A stretch of 64,000 nucleotides of DNA from Mucilaginibacter daejeonensis (GCF_020783335.1 NZ_CP086068.1:1240001-1304000); one strand, 5' to 3'; counted from the stretch's first letter, positions 50,877 to 59,805 are shown. Notes: generated by a model not told the origin, from the sequence alone. Numbers and translations: made by a program.

Positions 50877-52244
50877 ATGTCAGAGATAAAAGAAATAAGC
50901 CGCGAAAGATCGAATGAGTTATACGCTAAGGCTAAAACTTTCTTTCCGGGTGGTGTCAACTCGCCGGTAAGGGCTTTTAAGTCGGTATATGGCACGCCGC
51001 TGTTCATCAAAAAAGGAGATGGCGCTTACCTTTGGGATGCTGATGATAACCAGTTCATTGATTTTTGCTGCTCATGGGGACCACTTATTTTAGGGCACAA
51101 CCACCCGGCCGTACGCGAAAAGGTGATCGAGGTGATGCAGAACGGGATGTCGTTCGGGGCGCCTACCGCCTTGGAGAACGAATTGGCCGAGCTCATCCTC
51201 AGCAATAACCCTTTTATTGAAAAGATACGTTTCACCAGCTCGGGTACCGAGGCGGTGATGTCAGCCATCAGGCTGGCCCGCGGTTACACTGGCCGCAACA
51301 AGATCCTTAAATTTGAGGGTTGCTACCACGGCCATACCGATGCTTTGCTGGTGAAAGCAGGTTCGGGCTTGGTCACTTTCGGCGAGACCTCATCGGCTGG
51401 TGTGCCTAAGTCGTTCGCCGAGGAGACCATCGTGATCGCTCTTGACGATCGCGAGGCGCTCACCAAAGCCTTTACCGATTTTAAGGACCAGATCGCTGCC
51501 GTGATCATTGAGCCGGTGCCGGCCAATAATGGTCTGCTATTGCAGCATAAAGAGTTCCTGCAGTTCCTGCGTGACGAGTGTACGGCCAATGGTACGCTGC
51601 TCATCTTTGATGAAGTGATCTCGGGTTTCCGGGTATCATTCACTGGAGCGGCAGGTCACTACCAGATCCAGCCCGATATCATTACCTACGGTAAGATCAT
51701 TGGCGGTGGCTTGCCGGTAGGTGCTTATGGTGCATCGGCACAGATCATGAGCAACATATCGCCCGAGGGCCCCGTATACCAGGCAGGAACCTTATCGGGC
51801 AACCCGGTGGCCATGGCAGCAGGTATAGCTCAATTGAGCCAGCTGTTAAAACCCGGCTTTTATGAAGAATTAGCACAAAAGACCACGTCTTTTGTGAACG
51901 ATATAGTAGCTTTTGCCAGCGAGCGCGGTTACCCTGTGCACCTGACTCAAATAGGTTCGATCTTCTGGTTCGCGTTCGATACCAAAGATATCACCCGTAA
52001 GGCCGAGGACATCGACCCAAAAAGCATGGACAAGTTCAAGCAGATGCACTTTGAATTGCTGAACCGTGGTGTGTATTTTGGCCCGTCGGGTTACGAGGTT
52101 GGCTTTGTATCAGCCGCTCACACAACGGAGATACTGGATCAGGCGAAACAAGCTATATTTGATAGTTTGGATGTGGTGTTCAACCCCACCCAACCCTCCC
52201 CGGGAGGGAGGGCTTTAGAAAGCCAAAACGACTTTAGAGAATAA
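50877..52244 (+). CDS. hemL: Glutamate-1-semialdehyde 2,1-aminomutase
   Basis: A 455-residue PLP enzyme that makes 5-aminolevulinate from glutamate-1-semialdehyde. The PLP lysine is Lys273 in ITYGKIIGGGLPVGAYG. Also seen are KTFFPGGVNSPVRAFK, FTSSGTEAVMSAIRLARGYT and DEVISGFRV. The ATG at 50877 is chosen over an in-frame TTG at 50862. The last 20 or so residues (PTQPSPGGRALESQND) are encoded by a repeat and are not part of the family's normal end. In the C5 pathway it follows HemA, whose gene lies divergently at 44178. Confidence 0.95.
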   Translation: MSEIKEISRERSNELYAKAKTFFPGGVNSPVRAFKSVYGTPLFIKKGDGAYLWDADDNQFIDFCCSWGPLILGHNHPAVREKVIEVMQNGMSFGAPTALENELAELILSNNPFIEKIRFTSSGTEAVMSAIRLARGYTGRNKILKFEGCYHGHTDALLVKAGSGLVTFGETSSAGVPKSFAEETIVIALDDREALTKAFTDFKDQIAAVIIEPVPANNGLLLQHKEFLQFLRDECTANGTLLIFDEVISGFRVSFTGAAGHYQIQPDIITYGKIIGGGLPVGAYGASAQIMSNISPEGPVYQAGTLSGNPVAMAAGIAQLSQLLKPGFYEELAQKTTSFVNDIVAFASERGYPVHLTQIGSIFWFAFDTKDITRKAEDIDPKSMDKFKQMHFELLNRGVYFGPSGYEVGFVSAAHTTEILDQAKQAIFDSLDVVFNPTQPSPGGRALESQNDFRE

Positions 52245-52290
52245 TCACTTAATTAAGGTCTCCCCTCCCGGGGGAGATCCAGAGGGGGCT
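52188..52290. repeat. Inverted repeat element, CCCTCCCCGGGAGGG family
   Basis: Left CCCTCCCCGGGAGGGAGGG (about 52193-52211) and right CTCCCCTCCCGGGGGAGATC (about 52261-52280) surround the hemL stop. The right end lies next to the kinase start codon at 52292. Confidence 0.8.
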
Positions 52291-52291
52291 T

Positions 52292-53161
52292 ATGAAACGA
52301 CCGTTCGTGATATTTTACGCGCTCATCATCTACACGCTGATGGAGCTGATCTGGTGGGGTTACATGCTGATGAGGCTGCAGCCCGATCGCACAGGCATGA
52401 TCCTGGGCGAGGGTTCCATGTTCATTATCATCATCGCAACGGGAGCGATCTTGTTCCACCGTTCGTTGAATAAGGAACGCCGTTTGGTGCACCAGAAGAA
52501 GAACTTCCTGTTGTCGGTCACCCATGAGCTGAAATCGCCACTGGCCTCGATCAAACTATACCTCGAGACCATCCAAAAGCGCAGCCTCACCAAGCAACAG
52601 GTAGATGATTTTGTGGGCAAATGCTTACTGGATGTTGACCGCCTGAACGACATGGTGGAAAATATGCTACTGGCCGCCAAGATCGAGAACCAGTCGTACA
52701 CGTTCCCTAAGCAGCAGTTCAACATGTCGGTACTGGTGGATGGTATCGTGAATCGTTTGCAGATCAACCGCTGCGACATGCACCAGCAACTGATCAACGC
52801 CGAGATAGAGCCTAAGGTAGAGGTGACCGGCGATAAATTTGCGCTTACGTCAGTGGTCACCAACCTGATCGAGAACGCCATCAAGTACTCTAAACCTTGC
52901 GAAACGGTCAACGTAAAGTTATACAGCAAGGCCGGCAAGACCTACCTTGAAGTGGCCGACCATGGCATCGGTATAGCAGATGCAGAAAAAAGCCGTATTT
53001 TTGAACGTTTCTACCGTGTAGGAAGTGAAGAGACCCGTAACACAAAAGGCACGGGCTTAGGTTTATACATAGTGAAACAAGTACTTGATAAACACCAGGC
53101 CGTGATCAGCGTGCGCGATAACCGCCCTGCAGGCAGTGTTTTTGAAGTTATATTTGGGTAA
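52292..53161 (+). CDS. Sensor histidine kinase with minimal sensor
   Basis: A 289-residue kinase. Two membrane helices (residues 5-26 and about 41-58) are joined by a loop of only about 15 residues, so there is no external sensor domain. The phosphoacceptor is His78 in SVTHELKSPLASIKLYLETI, followed by the ATPase motifs NLIENAIKYS, DHGIGIADAEKSRIFERFYR and GTGLGLYIVKQVL. The short sensor suggests detection in the membrane. It lies directly between hemL and its regulator gene, whose start is 25 bases on, inside the haem run. Confidence 0.9.
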   Translation: MKRPFVIFYALIIYTLMELIWWGYMLMRLQPDRTGMILGEGSMFIIIIATGAILFHRSLNKERRLVHQKKNFLLSVTHELKSPLASIKLYLETIQKRSLTKQQVDDFVGKCLLDVDRLNDMVENMLLAAKIENQSYTFPKQQFNMSVLVDGIVNRLQINRCDMHQQLINAEIEPKVEVTGDKFALTSVVTNLIENAIKYSKPCETVNVKLYSKAGKTYLEVADHGIGIADAEKSRIFERFYRVGSEETRNTKGTGLGLYIVKQVLDKHQAVISVRDNRPAGSVFEVIFG

Positions 53162-53186
53162 ACCTAACATCTTAACGATACCTGTA

Positions 53187-53888
53187 ATGACAAAAAAAAG
53201 GATACTACTGGCCGAGGACGAAGAACATTTGTTAGAGGCCATCAAATTGAACCTGGAGCTTGAAGGCTACAAGGTGACCACCGCTAACAATGGTAAAAAA
53301 GCGCTTCAAAAGTTCAAAGAGGAGCGTTTTAACCTGGTGATCCTGGATGTGATGATGCCAGAGGTTGACGGCTTTGTGGTGGCCGAGACCATCCGTCTGG
53401 AGAACTCGGAGGTGCCGATCATGTTCCTGACCGCTAAAAATACCAACGAGGACAAGATACAAGGCCTTAAAAAAGGTGCCGACGATTACCTGACCAAACC
53501 GTTCAATCTGGAGGAGCTGATCCTGCGCGTGAACAACCTGGTAAAACGCGGCCTTAAAGGTGAAGAACTGAAAGAGTTCAATAGCTATAAGATAGGCGAA
53601 AAGACCATCCATTTTAACTCGTTCGAGCTGATCAATGAGGATGGTTCGGTAACACCGCTCACCAAGAAAGAGACCATGCTGCTCAAATTGCTGATCGAGC
53701 GCCGCAACGAGGCCGTATCACGTGAGCAGATCCTCGAGACCGTTTGGAACTACGATGTGTACCCATCTACCCGTACCATCGATAACTTTATCCTCACGTT
53801 CCGTAAATATTTTGAACCAGACCCTAAGAACCCGGTATATTTTCACTCGATCCGTGGTGTGGGTTACAAGTTCACCGATAATCATTAA
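53187..53888 (+). CDS. OmpR family response regulator
   Basis: A 233-residue regulator from the ATG at 53187, reading MTKKRILLAEDEEHLLEAI. The receiver has Asp54 in LVILDVMMPEVDG and Lys in DDYLTKPFNLEEL. The winged-helix DNA-binding domain (residues about 135-230) shows LTKKETMLLKLLIERRNEAV and RTIDNFILTFRKYF. Its stop overlaps the next start (TAATG). It is the partner of the kinase upstream and, given its place, a candidate regulator of the haem genes. Confidence 0.93.
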   Translation: MTKKRILLAEDEEHLLEAIKLNLELEGYKVTTANNGKKALQKFKEERFNLVILDVMMPEVDGFVVAETIRLENSEVPIMFLTAKNTNEDKIQGLKKGADDYLTKPFNLEELILRVNNLVKRGLKGEELKEFNSYKIGEKTIHFNSFELINEDGSVTPLTKKETMLLKLLIERRNEAVSREQILETVWNYDVYPSTRTIDNFILTFRKYFEPDPKNPVYFHSIRGVGYKFTDNH

Positions 53889-54415
53889 TGTTCACTAACA
53901 AGGCACGTATAGGCGTGGCGCTGGCCTTCGGGATCATGGTGCTGTTCTTCATCTATCAGCGCAGCTATGAATTGGCTGCCGTTGCCTTTGTGTTCGTGGC
54001 CATGCTGGTGTGGGGCTACTTTAAAGAGGGTACCATCATTTTGGCAGCCAAACAGTTCCACGTTAAGGATTACGACAAAGCCGAGGACCTGCTGCTCCAG
54101 ATCAGGAACCCGGAATGGCTGAGCAAGAACCGTCGTGGCTTTTATGAGTTCATGATGGGAGGGGTAAGCCTGCACAAGCAGGACTTTGCCGCTGCCGAGC
54201 AGCACTATGAGGCCGCTACCCAATACCCGCTACGCTCGGCGAACGATCACGTGGCCGCATTGGTGCACATCGTTAACATTAGCATACGCCAGGGTAATTA
54301 TCAAAAGGCGCAGGCCTACCTGCAACTGGCCAAAGCCAAAGGTGATCAGGTGAACGCCAAGATGCGTGCAGTGATCCAAAAGCTGGAACAGGAGTTAGAG
54401 ACCAACAACAAGTAA
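53888..54415 (+). CDS. TPR-like membrane protein
   Basis: A 175-residue protein with two N-terminal membrane helices (about residues 8-45, GVALAFGIMVLFFIYQ and AAVAFVFVAMLVWGYF). The rest is helical in TPR style (KDYDKAEDLLLQIRNPEWLS, LHKQDFAAAEQHYEAATQYP, QGNYQKAQAYLQLAKAKGDQ). It shares a TAATG junction with the regulator, so it is translated with it and probably assists the two-component pair or a membrane complex. No specific family is recognised. Confidence 0.7.
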   Translation: MFTNKARIGVALAFGIMVLFFIYQRSYELAAVAFVFVAMLVWGYFKEGTIILAAKQFHVKDYDKAEDLLLQIRNPEWLSKNRRGFYEFMMGGVSLHKQDFAAAEQHYEAATQYPLRSANDHVAALVHIVNISIRQGNYQKAQAYLQLAKAKGDQVNAKMRAVIQKLEQELETNNK

Positions 54416-54449
54416 GCTATAGCAGGCCGCGGAGGTCATGCTTTTTTAT

Positions 54450-55475
54450 ATGGAAAATTCATTATTTATTAAAGCCGCATTCTCACAGCTTACCGAGCGC
54501 CCGCCGGTATGGATGATGCGCCAGGCCGGCCGTTTTATGCCGCAATACTGGGAGATCAAGAACAAGTACTCTTTTTTGGAGATGTGCAAAACTCCCGAGA
54601 TAGCGGCCGATGTGACCATGCTGCCCGTTGACCTGCTCGACATCGATGCGGCGATCCTGTTCTCCGACATATTGGTAACCGGTGAGGCTATGGGTGGCGA
54701 TCTGAGCTTTACCCAGGGTGTTGGTCCTAAATTCGCTAACCCTGTGCGCACCCAGGCCGATGTTGACCGACTGGAGGTAGATGTACAACCACGCTTACAA
54801 TATGTGGCCGATGCGATCAAGGTGATCCAGCAACGCCTGAACGGCCGTATACCGCTGATCGGCTTTGCCGGTGCGCCATTTACCGTAATGAGTTACCTGG
54901 TGGAGGGTGGGTCATCACGTGATTTTAAGCTTACCAAGCTTATGCTGCACAACCAGCCTGAGCTGGCGCACCAGTTGCTGAGCAAGATCGCCAAAGTAAC
55001 GGCCGATTACCTGAACCTGCAGATCGAGGCCGGCGTGAATGCCGTGCAGATATTTGATAGCTGGGCGCAGGCTCTTGCTTGGGATGATTACAAAGAATTT
55101 TCACATAACTACATCGCGCAGATCATTAGCCAATTGAAACGTAAGGATATCCCGGTGATATCGTTCTGCAAAGGCAGTTCGGTCTTCGCGCCGCTGATGG
55201 CCGAGGCCAAACCTGATGTGGTATCGATCGACTGGAACGTTGACTTACTGGATATGAAACATCGCCTGCCGCAAGGTGTGGCCGTGCAGGGTAACCTGGA
55301 TCCGCACATCCTTTATGCCGATAAGCCGGTGATCAAAGAGCGTATACACCGCCTGTTCGAGCGTATGCGCAATGAGCCGGGCTTCATCTTCAACCTGGGC
55401 CACGGCATCATGCCTGATATCCCTTTCGACAACGTTAAGTACGCGGTCGAGGTGATCAAAGAGTTCAGGTATTAA
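54450..55475 (+). CDS. hemE: Uroporphyrinogen decarboxylase
   Basis: A 341-residue HemE that removes four carboxyl groups from uroporphyrinogen III to give coproporphyrinogen III. The substrate-binding PPVWMMRQAGRFMPQYW, SDILVTGEAMGGDLSF and GFAGAPFTVMSYLVEGG are intact. The ATG at 54450 is preferred to one at 54438, since MENSLFIKAAF leads into the family start. It follows the two-component genes with a 34-base gap and precedes hemJ, with a large nested repeat between them. Confidence 0.96.
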   Translation: MENSLFIKAAFSQLTERPPVWMMRQAGRFMPQYWEIKNKYSFLEMCKTPEIAADVTMLPVDLLDIDAAILFSDILVTGEAMGGDLSFTQGVGPKFANPVRTQADVDRLEVDVQPRLQYVADAIKVIQQRLNGRIPLIGFAGAPFTVMSYLVEGGSSRDFKLTKLMLHNQPELAHQLLSKIAKVTADYLNLQIEAGVNAVQIFDSWAQALAWDDYKEFSHNYIAQIISQLKRKDIPVISFCKGSSVFAPLMAEAKPDVVSIDWNVDLLDMKHRLPQGVAVQGNLDPHILYADKPVIKERIHRLFERMRNEPGFIFNLGHGIMPDIPFDNVKYAVEVIKEFRY

Positions 55476-55482
55476 CCCTCAG

Positions 55483-55599
55483 GCCCCCTAAAGGGGGAGT
55501 GGGAAGAGTTAACTAACATACTCCGTTATCTCAAATTTTAACTTGAGATAACGGAGTTCATATTAAATAAAACATTTAAAAACTCCCCCTTTAGGGGGC
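55483..55599. repeat. Nested double inverted repeat between hemE and hemJ
   Basis: Outer 18-bp arms at 55483-55500 and 55582-55599 (GCCCCCTAAAGGGGGAGT and its complement) enclose inner 15-bp arms at 55520-55534 and 55543-55557 (ACTCCGTTATCTCAA and its complement). Both pairs are perfect. The element ends 9 bases before the hemJ start. Confidence 0.95.
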
Positions 55600-55607
55600 T
55601 GGGGGTC

Positions 55608-56150
55608 ATGTACTTCTACATCAAAGCCATACATATCATATTCGTGGTCAGCTGGATGGCGGGGCTTTTTTATGCTGTGCGCCTGTTCATTTACCATACC
55701 GAGGCACAAGACAAGCCCGAGGTAGAGCGTAACATCCTCACTGCCGAGTATGAGCGCATCGAGAAACGCCTGTGGAACATTATTGCCACCCCGGCCATGG
55801 TGCTTACCCTGGCGGCCGGTATCACCATGATGTTCCTCGATGGCTCACTGGTGCATGCTCATTGGTTGATGGTGAAGCTGAGCTTTGTGGTGGGCCTCAT
55901 TGCCTATCACCTTAAATGTGCCAGCATGATGGAGGAGATGCGCAAAGGCGTTTTCAAATGGACCTCCTTCCAACTCCGCTTATGGAACGAGGTAGCCACC
56001 ATTTTGCTATTTGCCATCGTGTTCCTTGCCGTACTTAAAGATGCTCTGAGCTGGATCTATGGCGTGATCGGCCTCATCGCCTTCGCCATGATCATTATGT
56101 CGGCCGTAAAGATTTACAAGAACTATCGCGTTAAGAAAGGCATCAAATAG
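55608..56150 (+). CDS. hemJ: Protoporphyrinogen oxidase HemJ
   Basis: A 180-residue membrane protein of the HemJ/CopD-like family with about four helices. The conserved KAIHIIFVVSWMAGLFYAVR (with the conserved His) and later WLMVKLSFVVGLIAYH are present. HemJ oxidises protoporphyrinogen IX to protoporphyrin IX. It ends the visible haem run. Genes for coproporphyrinogen oxidase and ferrochelatase are not seen in the window. Confidence 0.9.
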   Translation: MYFYIKAIHIIFVVSWMAGLFYAVRLFIYHTEAQDKPEVERNILTAEYERIEKRLWNIIATPAMVLTLAAGITMMFLDGSLVHAHWLMVKLSFVVGLIAYHLKCASMMEEMRKGVFKWTSFQLRLWNEVATILLFAIVFLAVLKDALSWIYGVIGLIAFAMIIMSAVKIYKNYRVKKGIK

Positions 56151-56172
56151 TCTGTAAATTGCTTTTTAAGAT

Positions 56173-56275
56173 CCCCTCTCGAGAGGGGCAGGGGTGTGTC
56201 TCTCAAAGCGAAAAGTTGATCATTACACACCCCCATCACATATCCCGGCCCGCCCCCTCTCAAAAGGCGAGTGAA
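56173..56275. repeat. Inverted repeat element, CCCCTCTCGAGAGGGG family
   Basis: A perfect 16-base palindrome CCCCTCTCGAGAGGGG (56173-56188) is followed by 9-bp arms GGGGTGTGT/ACACACCCC (56191-56199 and 56225-56233). It sits between hemJ and the helicase gene. Confidence 0.8.
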
Positions 56276-56375
56276 TTCCGTTGGCGCCGGCTACTTCCGA
56301 TCACGAACATTCAATAAAGTCATGCTAAATTTGTTAGTATAGCTTATCTTTATTAATTTTCGGGCCATCGTTCCC

Positions 56376-57794
56376 ATGTCGGCCAAGATCACTTTAAATG
56401 AAGAGCAGGAGCAGGCTTTTAAGGCCATCAAAAAGTTCCTGGAACATCCCGCTGCTAACACTTTTATACTAAAAGGCTATGCCGGCACCGGCAAGACCTT
56501 CCTGATGCAGCACCTGGGCAAGTGGCTCGAAGAGAACAACCTGTCTTTCCGTATGCTGGCCACTACCGGCCGTGCCGCCACCGTGCTACGTGGTAAAACA
56601 GGCTTCACCACCAAGACGGTCCATAGCGAAGTGTATAACTTTAGTAAGGTGGAAGGCATAGATGGCCCCGACTACAAGGCCGTGAAACCGGTAGACCGCA
56701 ACATTAACCAAATGTTGTTACAGTTCCTCACCCGCCCACCCGATAATGAGGACCTTAAGGTGGTCTACATCGTCGATGAAGCTTCCATGCTCTCGGGGCA
56801 CCAAAGCGCTGATAATAAATTTGCCACTTACGGCTCCGGTGTGCTGCTTGATGACTTGTTCGAGGTGGCGGGTAACAACAAAGTGATCTTTGTGGGTGAT
56901 CCATGCCAGTTACCGCCGGTGAGACAAAGCATCAGCCCTGCGCTCGATGTTAACTGGCTGGCACAGCAACAACGGGTGGCCATAAGCTTTAGCCTCCAAA
57001 AGATCGAACGCACCGATGCTGGTAATGACATCCTTAAGCTGGCCACCGCCGTGCGGGAGATGAGTATGAAGCCGCAGTTAGATAAGTTGAAGCTGCCTGC
57101 TGCAGGATTGAGCAACGTTAACCTGTATCCGTCAGATAAAGAGTTGTTCCGCGAGTACCTGCAACGGTACCGCACCAAGGGCACTGATCACACGCTGGCC
57201 ATTGCCCGCAGTAACAAAATGGTGCAGTACATCAACCGGGCCGTTAGGCGCGAGTTGTATGGTTCCTCGAAAAAGCCATTGCAGGAAGGTGATGTGCTGC
57301 TGGTAACGCAGAACAATTACTTTGTCCCGCTTACTAACGGCGATATGGTGAAGGTGATCTACCTGGGCGAGTTTCGCACGTCTATCGGTTACCGTTTTCA
57401 GGAGGCCATCGTAAAAGCTTTTGCTACTGGTAATGAGTATAAGGTGATGCTATCGCTCGATAGTATGGATCATGCCGGTACCGACCTGAACGACAAGATG
57501 CAGAACGAACTGCTGGCCGGCTTCAACATCCGCATGCGCGATGACAAGATCAAACCCAACGGCGAGGTATATCGCAAACGGATGCGCGAGGATCAGTTCC
57601 TGAATAGCTTACGCGTCAATTATGGTTACGCCGTTACCTGCCACAAGGCCCAGGGCGGCGAATGGGATGATGTATTCCTCTTCCTCGAGCACAACATGTA
57701 CAGCATGAAACACCCCGAACTATGCAAATGGTGGTACACCTCGATCACCCGCGCCCGCAAGGAGCTTAATTTGGTAGAGCGGTGGTGTGAATGA
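56376..57794 (+). CDS. RecD/Pif1-like ATP-dependent DNA helicase
   Basis: A 472-residue superfamily 1 helicase. The Walker A is GYAGTGKT (residues 34-41), Walker B is YIVDEASM, motif III is VGDPCQLPPV, and the C-terminal motif V/VI region reads VTCHKAQGGEWDDVFLFLEH and TSITRARKELNLV. The compact length with no N-terminal domains fits the stand-alone RecD2/Pif1-like helicases, which move 5' to 3' and assist repair or replication. No recB or recC is adjacent. The gene ends before a large tandem repeat. Confidence 0.85.
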   Translation: MSAKITLNEEQEQAFKAIKKFLEHPAANTFILKGYAGTGKTFLMQHLGKWLEENNLSFRMLATTGRAATVLRGKTGFTTKTVHSEVYNFSKVEGIDGPDYKAVKPVDRNINQMLLQFLTRPPDNEDLKVVYIVDEASMLSGHQSADNKFATYGSGVLLDDLFEVAGNNKVIFVGDPCQLPPVRQSISPALDVNWLAQQQRVAISFSLQKIERTDAGNDILKLATAVREMSMKPQLDKLKLPAAGLSNVNLYPSDKELFREYLQRYRTKGTDHTLAIARSNKMVQYINRAVRRELYGSSKKPLQEGDVLLVTQNNYFVPLTNGDMVKVIYLGEFRTSIGYRFQEAIVKAFATGNEYKVMLSLDSMDHAGTDLNDKMQNELLAGFNIRMRDDKIKPNGEVYRKRMREDQFLNSLRVNYGYAVTCHKAQGGEWDDVFLFLEHNMYSMKHPELCKWWYTSITRARKELNLVERWCE

Positions 57795-57851
57795 GTTAGT
57801 GAGTAGTGAGTAGTGAGCAGTGACTGTTTTTTGCCTGATGTATCGCCTCCC

Positions 57852-58778
57852 CGTCATGCCGAGCTTGATTCGGCATCCCACGGATAGGTGAAGGCTTTGG
57901 TTACTTTGCAAGAGAGGTGCTGAAACGAGTTCAGCATGACAGTGGATGATAAGGCGGGCGTGTCCCACACTTACCAACCTGTCATGTTGAACGCAGTGAA
58001 ATATCCTGTACAAGCGATGAGTCTGATCAGGGGCGTATAAGATCCTTCGCTATCGCTCAGGATGACAGGTTGGGAGGCATAATTGCCTACCCGTCATGCC
58101 GAACTTGTTTCGGCATCCCACTGATAGGTGAACCCTTTGGTTACTTTGCAAGAGAGATGCTGAAACGAGTTCAGCATGACAGTGGATGATAAGGCAGGGA
58201 TGTCTCACGCTAACCAACCTGTCATGTTGAACGCAGTGAAACATCCTGTACAAGCGATGCGCTTAGCAAAGCGTATAGAATCCTTCGCTATCGCTCAGGA
58301 TGACAGGTTGAGAGGCATAATTATCCTAACTGTCATGCCGCACTTGTTTCGGCATAGCACAGATAGGTAAACGCTTTGGTTACTTTGCATGAGGGATGCT
58401 GAAACGAGTTCAGCATGACAGGGCTCGTGAATAGGCATCATTTAAAAATATCAACCTGTCATGTTGAACGCAGTGAAACATCCTGTACAAGCGATGAGCA
58501 TAGTAAGTTGTATAGGATCCTTCGCTGTCGCTCAGGATGACAGGTTGGGAGACATAATTAACCTCCCCGTCATGCCGAACTTGATTCGGCATCCCACGGA
58601 TAGGTGAACGCTTTGGTTACTTTGCAAGAGAGGTGCTGAAACGAGTTCAGCATGACAGCCTCGTTAATAAGTACCACAGAAAAATATCAACCTGTCATGT
58701 TGAACGCAGTGAGACATCCTGTACAAGCGATGCGCTTAGCAAGGTGTATAGGATCCTTCGCTGTCGCTCAGGATGACA
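57852..58778. repeat. Tandem array of about four 239-bp units
   Basis: The phrase GTCATGCC begins at 57853, 58093, 58332 and 58569, spacing 240, 239 and 237 bases. Each unit has two hairpins: (a) GTCATGCCGA with GTTCAGCATGAC, and (b) CCTGTCATGTTGAACGC with CAGGATGACAGG. The spurious reading frames in it are non-coding. A GTGAGTAGTGAGTAGTGAGC run (57800-57819) precedes the array. Confidence 0.93.
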
Positions 58779-58795
58779 AAATGGGTATCAATTAT

Positions 58796-59800
58796 TTAAA
58801 ACTCCAGAAACTTCTTTACCCTTACGTTAATGTGGCTGTAGTGGTCGTACATGCCCAGTTCGTGGTTAATGAGATGTATCTCGATGGGGCCATACTCTAA
58901 GTGTATCTCTTCGTAAGCACCTTTGAACAGGATCTCTTTAACGGTCCAATCCAGGCTTTCGCCGGCGGTGGTGAGCGGGGTGATCCACTCAGGGTATATC
59001 ACAACACGTTCCTTAGTACCTTTTATACGCAGTGCACGGGCCTCCTCGTTGAGTAGAATGTTGCAATGCGCCAGCAGGCGGGCGGTGTACAGGTTCTGCG
59101 GGTCGTTGTACATAGCCTTGGGGGCGTTGCGTTCCAGTATCGAGCCATCTTTTACCACGATCAGGTCGTCGGCCATCGAAAGTACCTCTGTAGGATCGTG
59201 CGATACGATGATCACCGTCAAGCCGCTTTCCTTAACGATCCGGCGAATATCTTGCTGTAAGCCGTCCCTAAAGGTGGTATCTACTTGGTTAAAGGGCTCA
59301 TCTAACAAAAGTAGCTTAGGCTGCGTCACTAAGGCGCGGGCAATAGCGGTACGTTGTTTCTCGCCACCGCTCAGGTCGGCCACACGCTTATCGGCCAGGT
59401 GCATCATGTTGAGCTGGCGTAATATCTTCTCCGGGCGTTCTTGCTTGGCCTGCAGGTCGGTGTTGGGTAGTAGAATGGCTAAGTTATCCCACACCTTGGC
59501 GTACAGATTCAGGTCGTCGGTGTGCTGGGTCACCATCTTCATGGCATCATGACCGGGGATGAGTTTCTCATCCGGCCCCCAAACGCGTACCCCTTCAAAG
59601 ATCACTTTGCCTTCATCGGGCGTAAGCAAACCAAATATGGAACGCAGGAGGGTGCTTTTACCACTACCGCTTTCACCAATGATCGCGGTGATCTTGCCCT
59701 GTTCAATATTCAGGTTGATATCCTGAATGCCTGAACGATGTTTGCCGGGATAGATCTTGGTAAGCCCAACGACCTCAATGAAGGGGGGAGTAGTTGCCAT
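58796..59800 (-). CDS. ABC transporter ATP-binding protein
   Basis: A 334-residue ATPase. The Walker A is GESGSGKST (residues 42-50), the signature is LSGGEKQRT and the Walker B is LLLLDEPF, followed by the H-loop SHDPTEV. Residues about 235-334 form a TOBE-like C-terminal domain (ALRIKGTKERVVIYPEWITP and YGPIEIHLINHELG), as in iron or polyamine import ATPases. No permease or binding protein gene is next to it, so its partners must lie elsewhere. The promoter box ends only 5 bases from the ATG, so the message may be leaderless. Confidence 0.88.
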   Translation of the reverse strand: MATTPPFIEVVGLTKIYPGKHRSGIQDINLNIEQGKITAIIGESGSGKSTLLRSIFGLLTPDEGKVIFEGVRVWGPDEKLIPGHDAMKMVTQHTDDLNLYAKVWDNLAILLPNTDLQAKQERPEKILRQLNMMHLADKRVADLSGGEKQRTAIARALVTQPKLLLLDEPFNQVDTTFRDGLQQDIRRIVKESGLTVIIVSHDPTEVLSMADDLIVVKDGSILERNAPKAMYNDPQNLYTARLLAHCNILLNEEARALRIKGTKERVVIYPEWITPLTTAGESLDWTVKEILFKGAYEEIHLEYGPIEIHLINHELGMYDHYSHINVRVKKFLEF

Positions 59801-59805
59801 TGGGA

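Noticed and set aside
57720..58592. Minus-strand proteins containing FHCVQHD and CHAELVSA
   Set aside because: They are translations of the tandem repeat units, repeated with the same spacing, and have no start context or family.
57852..58778. CRISPR-like array
   Set aside because: The repeat unit is about 239 bases with no short repeat-spacer alternation and no cas gene nearby; it is a tandem repeat of hairpins.
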